Assembly (NCBI GenBank): GCA_964622665.1
Contig: CAZUUO010000016.1
Span: 1-18,641, forward strand
Length of the DNA stretch: 18,641 nt
Direction of reading: 5' to 3'
Origin: CAZUUO01 sp964622665
GTDB taxonomy: Bacteria > Patescibacteriota > Patescibacteriia > Magasanikbacterales > GCA-002688135
The notes beneath the pieces were generated by a model, which was not told the origin of the DNA, searched no databases, and saw nothing but the letters and a program-made list of their open reading frames with translations. Of this stretch, positions 14,712 through 18,641 are shown piece after piece; the stretch's first letter is position 1, and every line of letters starts with the position of its first letter. Both the position numbers and the translations under genes were made by a program.

Positions 14712-14794
14712 TATAATTGACAATGAGCTTGATCTTTTTCGTATAATTACGAACGCACATAGCGTGAGCTATAGTCAGTAAGAGTTCAAGCTGC

Positions 14795-14821
14795 AAAAGT
14801 TTATGGAAACTCCACAAACTT
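14795..14821 (-). terminator. Hairpin downstream of tRNA-Leu, probable weak terminator
   Basis: 10-bp stem with one G-U (14812-14821 with 14797-14806) and a 5-nt loop, followed on the minus strand by only a short T-run. It is placed 12 nt past the tRNA 3' end. The rest of the gap 14700-14833 holds no gene: only a small GTGA-capped hairpin (14759-14772) and promoter-like hexamers. Confidence 0.5.
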
Positions 14822-14833
14822 CTATTCTCGAAC

Positions 14834-14917
14834 TGCTGAGAGCGGGAGTTGAACCCGCACGAGTATTACCTCACTACGACCTGAACGTAGCGTGTCTGCC
14901 AATTTCACCATCTCAGC
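14834..14917 (-). tRNA. tRNA-Leu, anticodon CAG
   Basis: 84-nt class II tRNA reading CUG. The acceptor pair is GCTGAGA/TCTCAGC, and the D-arm has GTG/CAC with TTGG. The anticodon stem CTACG/CGTAG carries loop TTCAGGT, with the anticodon at 14883-14881. The variable arm is long (GAG/CTC stem), as in Leu, and the T-arm is GCGGG-TTCAACT-CCCGC. The discriminator is A. CCA is not encoded (GTT follows), so it must be added by a CCA-adding enzyme. The 5' end lies 14 nt after the OppA-like stop and I see no good promoter of its own. It is likely processed from the secG-opp transcript. Confidence 0.95.
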
Positions 14918-14931
14918 ATAGGGGGAAATGA

Positions 14932-16863
14932 TTACCATTTCCAGGTTAATTTGGTACGAACGTACCAGGTGGTTATATTTTCAAAACGGGCACTGGGAGA
15001 AGTGATAGTTGCATCGGTTACACCAGCAACTCTGTCTGAAATTATATAGTAAAACGTGGGTCGGTAGAGGATGGTTGCGAGTTTTTTTGATACCACGTAT
15101 TTGGCGAAGGCTCTGTTTTTGCTTTCCGCATCAGCCTCAGTTTTAGCAGATCTAGCTTTATTTATCAACTCGTCTACATAAGAGTCATTAAAACGGGCAA
15201 TTGCGGGTGAAGAACTCTTACTGGCATTATACCACACCGCATAGGGGTCTGCATGATTATTTACCAAAACCCCCAATAATAAAGCCTCAAAGTCGTGCTG
15301 AGGGAGTACGTGTGTGGATAATTCTTCTACAGATACGAGGTTGATAGTTGTCATAACCCCGATTTTCCCCCAGGAAGCTTTAATGAGTTCTGCTATTTTT
15401 TGGGTGTCTTCGTGATTTGCGGTGGTAAGGGTTATCTTTAATACTTCGTTATTTTTAATACGAGCATAAGGTACGGTTAGATCAAATTCTTTTTGTACTT
15501 CTTGTGAAATTTTTTCCGCTTCTTGAACAACAACTTCATCAGTTGGTTTTGATTTTGTTTCTGTTTCGTAGCGTTTTTTAAAATCAGCAATTCTTTTTTC
15601 TTTTTCTTTTTGTAATACATCTTCTAACGATACTTTTGACCAGCCAGCGGTAGTTAGTTGTTCATCGGCCTCTGAAATATTTGTTTCAAAGGGCAGTGAC
15701 TCATAACCGGGCATTCCCATGATGAGTGGGGTGTTAATTGCGGTACCATTACCCAATAAACCTTCGTGTACGAGGGATTCAGGGTCAATACTAACACTTA
15801 ATGCTTCTCGTAGTGTCTGATTATTTAGTTGCGATGATTTGCTTTGATTGTAAAAAATTGCGGTATATTCAGGAAGTTCCAATTTATGGGTGATCGCACC
15901 ACTTTTGGGAATGCGTTTCATTGTTTCGTTTGAGAGACCTGCTACGGCATCTACTTCTTTTTTTGCGTACCATTCTTCCAATTCTTCGTTAAGAGTGGCG
16001 ATTCGAAATTCTACCGTTTCAATATATGGTTTATTGCCATGATACTTTTGATAACGATGTAGTGTTACCAATGATTTTTCTTTGCTGTATTCTCCAAATT
16101 GGTACGGACCACTACCAATGGGGGATGTATTTGCTGGTGCGTGTATTAATTGGTCATGTGGTACGCCGGCGAATGCATGCTCGGGTACAATTCCAATGGT
16201 TAGAAGATCTTCAGGATGCGCTATTTCTCTTACAAAGGTAAATTCTATCGTATTTTCATTTTTTGCTTCTATTTTTTGTAATGAGGCTAGCTGATCTCGA
16301 AGTGGGCTATTGGTTGCTTTATCAAGAATCGTTTGATAGGTAAACACAACGTCTTGGGCTGTCACCTTTGTGTTGTCATGAAAATATGCCTCTTGTAATG
16401 TAACCGCTATAATATTTTTATCTTCGGTGATATTTTTTGCTAAATCGAGTTTTACTTCGCCATTTGATCGGTTATAACGAAGAAGTGGTGAAAAAACAAG
16501 TTGAGAGATATCTTCATCAATTGGGTTTAGTGGTGCAAAAAATGGTGAAATGCGAGAAACCGAACCAAGCACTCCTTCACGATACGTTCCTCCTATTGCA
16601 GGAGTATCTATAATGTGAGATGAAGAAAATTGATAACTAAAAGTTAAAACTCCCACCGTAATTAAACCTATACCTGATAAAAGAATGGCCATTTCTTTGG
16701 GATGTAAAAAAATCCGCACGTATTTTGTCTGTGCAAAGTTGGGGAATTTTTTTTGTCGTCGAGCAAAAACTAGTTTTTGATCTAGTTTAGTAACGTTATC
16801 AACTTCAGTTTCCCGAAATTTTTCACGAAGTCGACGAAAATAGGCTTTAAGGAAAAATAACAC
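14932..16863 (-). CDS. Membrane-anchored peptide-binding protein (SBP_bac_5, OppA-like)
   Basis: A 643-aa protein of the extracellular solute-binding family 5, which in most bacteria delivers peptides to an ABC importer. A basic cytoplasmic tail (1-55) precedes one membrane segment (about 57-77, ILLSGIGLITVGVLTF). There is no lipobox Cys, so it is anchored by the helix rather than by lipid. The family core follows: GTYREGVLGSVSRISPFF (92-109), LVFSPLLRYN, VTAQDVVFTYQTILD and GSGPYQFGEY. A charged, helix-prone insertion (EKEKRIADFKKRYETE onward) interrupts the C-terminal half. The start is GTG at 16863, 21 nt after the secG stop, with no Shine-Dalgarno; a start nearer the membrane segment is possible but has no support. 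No permease or ATPase gene is adjacent, so the transport role is inferred from family only. Confidence 0.85.
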   Translation of the reverse strand: MLFFLKAYFRRLREKFRETEVDNVTKLDQKLVFARRQKKFPNFAQTKYVRIFLHPKEMAILLSGIGLITVGVLTFSYQFSSSHIIDTPAIGGTYREGVLGSVSRISPFFAPLNPIDEDISQLVFSPLLRYNRSNGEVKLDLAKNITEDKNIIAVTLQEAYFHDNTKVTAQDVVFTYQTILDKATNSPLRDQLASLQKIEAKNENTIEFTFVREIAHPEDLLTIGIVPEHAFAGVPHDQLIHAPANTSPIGSGPYQFGEYSKEKSLVTLHRYQKYHGNKPYIETVEFRIATLNEELEEWYAKKEVDAVAGLSNETMKRIPKSGAITHKLELPEYTAIFYNQSKSSQLNNQTLREALSVSIDPESLVHEGLLGNGTAINTPLIMGMPGYESLPFETNISEADEQLTTAGWSKVSLEDVLQKEKEKRIADFKKRYETETKSKPTDEVVVQEAEKISQEVQKEFDLTVPYARIKNNEVLKITLTTANHEDTQKIAELIKASWGKIGVMTTINLVSVEELSTHVLPQHDFEALLLGVLVNNHADPYAVWYNASKSSSPAIARFNDSYVDELINKARSAKTEADAESKNRAFAKYVVSKKLATILYRPTFYYIISDRVAGVTDATITSPSARFENITTWYVRTKLTWKW

Positions 16864-16867
16864 AGGG

Positions 16868-16883
16868 TAACGCGTGGGCGTTA
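16868..16883 (-). promoter_or_regulatory. Small hairpin between secG and the OppA-like gene
   Basis: TAACGC/GCGTTA, 6 bp with a 4-nt loop, filling nearly the whole 21-nt gap between the secG stop and the GTG at 16863. There is no T-run, so it is not a terminator; it may set mRNA cleavage or initiation (inference). Confidence 0.35.
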
Positions 16884-16884
16884 A

Positions 16885-17109
16885 TTATTTGAGTGAAAGA
16901 TACACGTTAGTGAGAGCCACGCTAAAGAATAGTATACCAAGAATAATGGTAATTTGGAAAAGTCGTTTATCAACTCCGCGAAGTCCGCGCGTAATACTGC
17001 CTTCGCCACCAAAAGCGCTGCCAAGTCCTGAACCTTTTGCTTGAAGTAAGATAACAGCAATCAATAAAATCGCTAAAATTATGTGGATAATGGTGAGTGT
17101 TGTTTGCAT
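16885..17109 (-). CDS. secG: Protein translocase subunit SecG
   Basis: 74 aa with two membrane helices (about 5-23 and 51-71). Between them is the conserved cytoplasmic loop LLQAKGSGLGSAFGGEGS, the SecG hallmark. It is an accessory subunit of the SecYEG channel that assists SecA-driven export. The length is typical of the family. The ATG at 17109 lies about 5 nt after the start predicted from a perfect TTGACA-17-TAAAAT promoter, with no Shine-Dalgarno. It is followed by the OppA-like gene and tRNA-Leu in the same direction with no terminator between, so the three probably share one transcript. An export factor with an exported binding protein is a sensible pairing, but gene packing alone may explain it. 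Confidence 0.93.
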   Translation of the reverse strand: MQTTLTIIHIILAILLIAVILLQAKGSGLGSAFGGEGSITRGLRGVDKRLFQITIILGILFFSVALTNVYLSLK

Positions 17110-17120
17110 AGTATGGATAT

Positions 17121-17149
17121 ATTTTATGATAAAACCTCTTTTTTGTCAA
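17121..17149 (-). promoter_or_regulatory. Promoter of the secG-opp-tRNA-Leu unit
   Basis: Minus strand: perfect TTGACA (17149-17144), 17-nt spacer, TAAAAT (17126-17121). The predicted start is near 17114, giving a leader of about 5 nt to the secG ATG. The -35 abuts the T-run of the preceding HAD terminator. Confidence 0.8.
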
Positions 17150-17178
17150 TAAAAAAACTCTGTGTCGTACACAGAGTT
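17150..17178 (-). terminator. Intrinsic terminator of the HAD phosphatase gene
   Basis: 9-bp perfect stem AACTCTGTG/CACAGAGTT (17156-17164 with 17170-17178), loop of 5 nt, followed on the minus strand by T5 and more T-rich sequence. The stem contains two bases of the HAD TAA stop (17179-17177). Confidence 0.85.
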
Positions 17179-17899
17179 ATACTGAGAGATATTCGAGCAA
17201 ATGAGTGAGGGAATCAAATACGTGCTGTTGATTCCCGGTAATTTCTTCCATCATTTTTCTTGAAAAAATATTAGAGAGTACAATGGCGCCATGTGTACCT
17301 GCATTTTTTGCAACTTCGTAGTCTGTTTTCATGTCGCCAATCATAAGTAGTTCATGTGGTTCTATGTTAAATTTTTCTACAAAGTATTGTAGTGCTTCTC
17401 GTTCTGGTTTTTTGAAGCCAACTGTTTTCCCGTTTTGAATACTGAGCCCTCTACGGGTAAAAGCAGGGAAGTAGTGGTTTGGGTTCAGTTTTGCTGTTTT
17501 TAATCGGTGCACAGCGATTTCAGTCAATTCATTACTGCAAAATCCCAGATGCACCTGATTCATGCATGCATCAAGAAATCTGAGTGCGTCGTGAATTGGT
17601 ACATAGGTATGACTTAGGGCAATTGTTTGATATATTGATACCCATCGTGCCGCTTCTTCTAAACCTATCTCTGGATAAACATGATGCATCATTGATTCTA
17701 AGGGCATCACCGGTTTTTGTTTACCATGCTTGATATCTGACAGGTAACTCCTCACGCGTTGTGGATCTTTGCCGTGATTTGCAGCAAGTGTTTCACAGCA
17801 TATTTCAAATACTTCCTGTGTTTTTACCAGCGTATCATCAACATCAAGCACGATAGCTCGAATTTGAGCACCGTTATAACGAAATTTTCTTTTTTTCAT
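17177..17899 (-). CDS. HAD-superfamily phosphatase
   Basis: A 240-aa cytoplasmic hydrolase with all four HAD motifs: I, LDVDDTLV (18-25, nucleophile Asp19 and acid Asp21); II, FCSNEL (Ser122); III, Lys164 in GFKKPE; IV, IGDMKTDYEVAKNAG (187-201). The alpha-helical cap between motifs I and II is of the C1 type, as in phosphoglycolate phosphatase-like enzymes. The substrate is unknown. The ATG at 17899 has a good Shine-Dalgarno, AAGGAGA, 6-7 nt upstream and a promoter about 30 nt upstream. This is one of the two clear Shine-Dalgarno genes here. It is monocistronic with a terminator overlapping its stop, and divergent from the DsbA-like gene with partly overlapping control regions. It may be a housekeeping damage-control or nucleotidase enzyme (inference). 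Confidence 0.88.
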   Translation of the reverse strand: MKKRKFRYNGAQIRAIVLDVDDTLVKTQEVFEICCETLAANHGKDPQRVRSYLSDIKHGKQKPVMPLESMMHHVYPEIGLEEAARWVSIYQTIALSHTYVPIHDALRFLDACMNQVHLGFCSNELTEIAVHRLKTAKLNPNHYFPAFTRRGLSIQNGKTVGFKKPEREALQYFVEKFNIEPHELLMIGDMKTDYEVAKNAGTHGAIVLSNIFSRKMMEEITGNQQHVFDSLTHLLEYLSV

Positions 17900-17929
17900 T
17901 GGTTTTCTCCTTGTTACAGAACTGCATTC

Positions 17930-17958
17930 ACCCTAGCAATCCCGAGTTACTTTTGCAA
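17930..17958 (-). promoter_or_regulatory. Probable promoter of the HAD gene
   Basis: Minus strand: TTGCAA (17958-17953), 17 nt, TAGGGT (17935-17930) with an extended TG-C. The boxes are weak but the spacing is ideal, leaving a leader of about 24 nt that carries the Shine-Dalgarno. Confidence 0.4.
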
Positions 17959-17989
17959 CGTTATCACCAGTTACGGTTGTTTGATGGTA

Positions 17990-17998
17990 TGATATACT
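17990..17998 (+). promoter_or_regulatory. Extended -10 promoter of the DsbA-like gene
   Basis: TGATATACT (TG-A-TATACT) ending 8 nt before the ATG at 18007; the predicted start is about 18005, so the message is leaderless. The -35 is weak. The 107-bp gap 17900-18006 otherwise holds only the divergent HAD promoter. Confidence 0.6.
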
Positions 17999-18006
17999 GT
18001 CGTTAT

Positions 18007-18641
18007 ATGGAGGATCAGCAATTTATTCCACGGCAAAATTATTGGTCACTTATTCGATTTGGTGTGTTGGGTTTTGGTATTGTTGCTTTATTTTTAGGAG
18101 TTTATTTTGGAGTTTTTAATTCGTCACGTACTATTGTTATTCCCAAAACAATTGTTCCTCGAGAATTTGCACCAGCAAAAGGACCACTGAACGCACCGAT
18201 ATTAATTATTGAATACGGTGATTTTGAATGTCCGTATTGTAAACAAGCATTGAGCGCAATTTCTCAAATAGCTGCGCAGTATCCAGAGGCTGTCCGATTA
18301 GAATTTCGTCAATTTCCGTTATATAGCAAGCATCCTAATGCCACATTAGCAGGTGTTGCGTCTTTGTGTGCTCATGCACAAGGAAAATTTTGGGAATATC
18401 ATGATCAATTGTTTGCGTATCAAGATAATTTGACTCAAGCTGGATTGTTGCGATATGCACAGACCATCGGTTTGAATGCCGATTCTTTTCAAGCGTGTTT
18501 AGTGAGTAAACAAACATTACCCATGGTTTCTGAAGAATTTGCTGCAGGGATTGCTGATGGTGTAAAGGGAACGCCGACCTTTTTTGTAAATGGTGAAAAA
18601 ATAGAAGGACCGGTAACGTATGAGCAATGGAGAATTATTAT
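18007..18641 (+). CDS. DsbA-like thiol-disulfide oxidoreductase, membrane-anchored (3' end cut)
   Basis: 211 residues are visible before the right edge. The layout is a short polar N-terminus, a membrane anchor at about 15-37 (LIRFGVLGFGIVALFLGVYF), then a thioredoxin-fold domain of the DsbA/Thioredoxin_4 type. The active site is FECPYCK (Cys75, Cys78) and the cis-Pro loop is KGTPTFF (Pro190). The domain has the usual helical insert with CAHAQGKFWEYHDQLF. It should oxidise or isomerise disulfides in exported proteins outside the membrane, electrons going to a VKOR- or DsbB-like partner not seen here. The ATG at 18007 is placed by the promoter. A GGAGG lies at codons 1-2 but has no start after it. 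Only the last part of the domain is missing. Confidence 0.9.
   Translation, partial: MEDQQFIPRQNYWSLIRFGVLGFGIVALFLGVYFGVFNSSRTIVIPKTIVPREFAPAKGPLNAPILIIEYGDFECPYCKQALSAISQIAAQYPEAVRLEFRQFPLYSKHPNATLAGVASLCAHAQGKFWEYHDQLFAYQDNLTQAGLLRYAQTIGLNADSFQACLVSKQTLPMVSEEFAAGIADGVKGTPTFFVNGEKIEGPVTYEQWRII

Noticed and set aside
1..18641. CRISPR arrays, insertion sequences, integrases or phage genes
   Set aside because: No regularly spaced repeats, transposase-like proteins, long terminal repeats or attachment sites were seen; gene content is housekeeping and envelope.
1..18641. Alternative genetic code (UGA as Gly, as in some CPR)
   Set aside because: Genes end cleanly at TGA (for example the zinc-ribbon and first glycosyltransferase genes) and no full-length gene needs TGA read through.

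Overview
The window looks like a chromosome fragment of a Patescibacteria (CPR) bacterium. The reasons are a split transketolase, a DUF4012 membrane protein, a FemAB-like transferase, a membrane-anchored OppA-like protein and an RNase J, with very tight gene packing. The standard code fits: TGA is a real stop in several genes and no in-frame TGA needs recoding. The exact lineage cannot be fixed by eye.

Layout, left to right. (1) 1-1152, minus: two-subunit transketolase, the second subunit cut by the window edge. (2) 1241-2557: an 88-aa double zinc-ribbon protein (minus), divergent from a FemAB-like transferase (plus). (3) 2611-11563, minus: an envelope/polysaccharide block read as polyprenyl-P sugar transferase, three GT4-type glycosyltransferases, a DUF4012 protein and a single-pass protein with a large exported part. 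(4) 11603-12820, an RNA island: a probable 50-aa basic protein, an unidentified structured ncRNA of about 415 nt on the minus strand, and divergent rnpB on the plus strand. (5) 12861-14699, minus: RNase J, convergent with rnpB and sharing its terminator. (6) 14834-17109, minus: secG, an OppA-like protein and tRNA-Leu(CAG), probably one transcript. (7) 17177-17899 minus, a HAD phosphatase, divergent from a DsbA-like thiol oxidoreductase that runs off the right edge.

The genes suggest a cell that builds surface polysaccharide. A sugar is loaded on the lipid carrier, extended by three glycosyltransferases, and handed to envelope proteins such as DUF4012. FemAB-like, SecG and DsbA-like proteins serve wall building, export and folding. 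The RNA genes cover tRNA and mRNA processing.

Two observations stand out. First, the ncRNA at 11778-12193 has a consensus promoter, a strong terminator and long-range complementarities that interleave as A-B-A'-B' (a large pseudoknot), yet I match it to no class I know. Second, most transcription units start from a promoter whose -10 box lies 6-11 nt before the start codon, implying leaderless mRNAs. The zinc-ribbon and HAD genes instead have promoters farther upstream and clear Shine-Dalgarno sequences.
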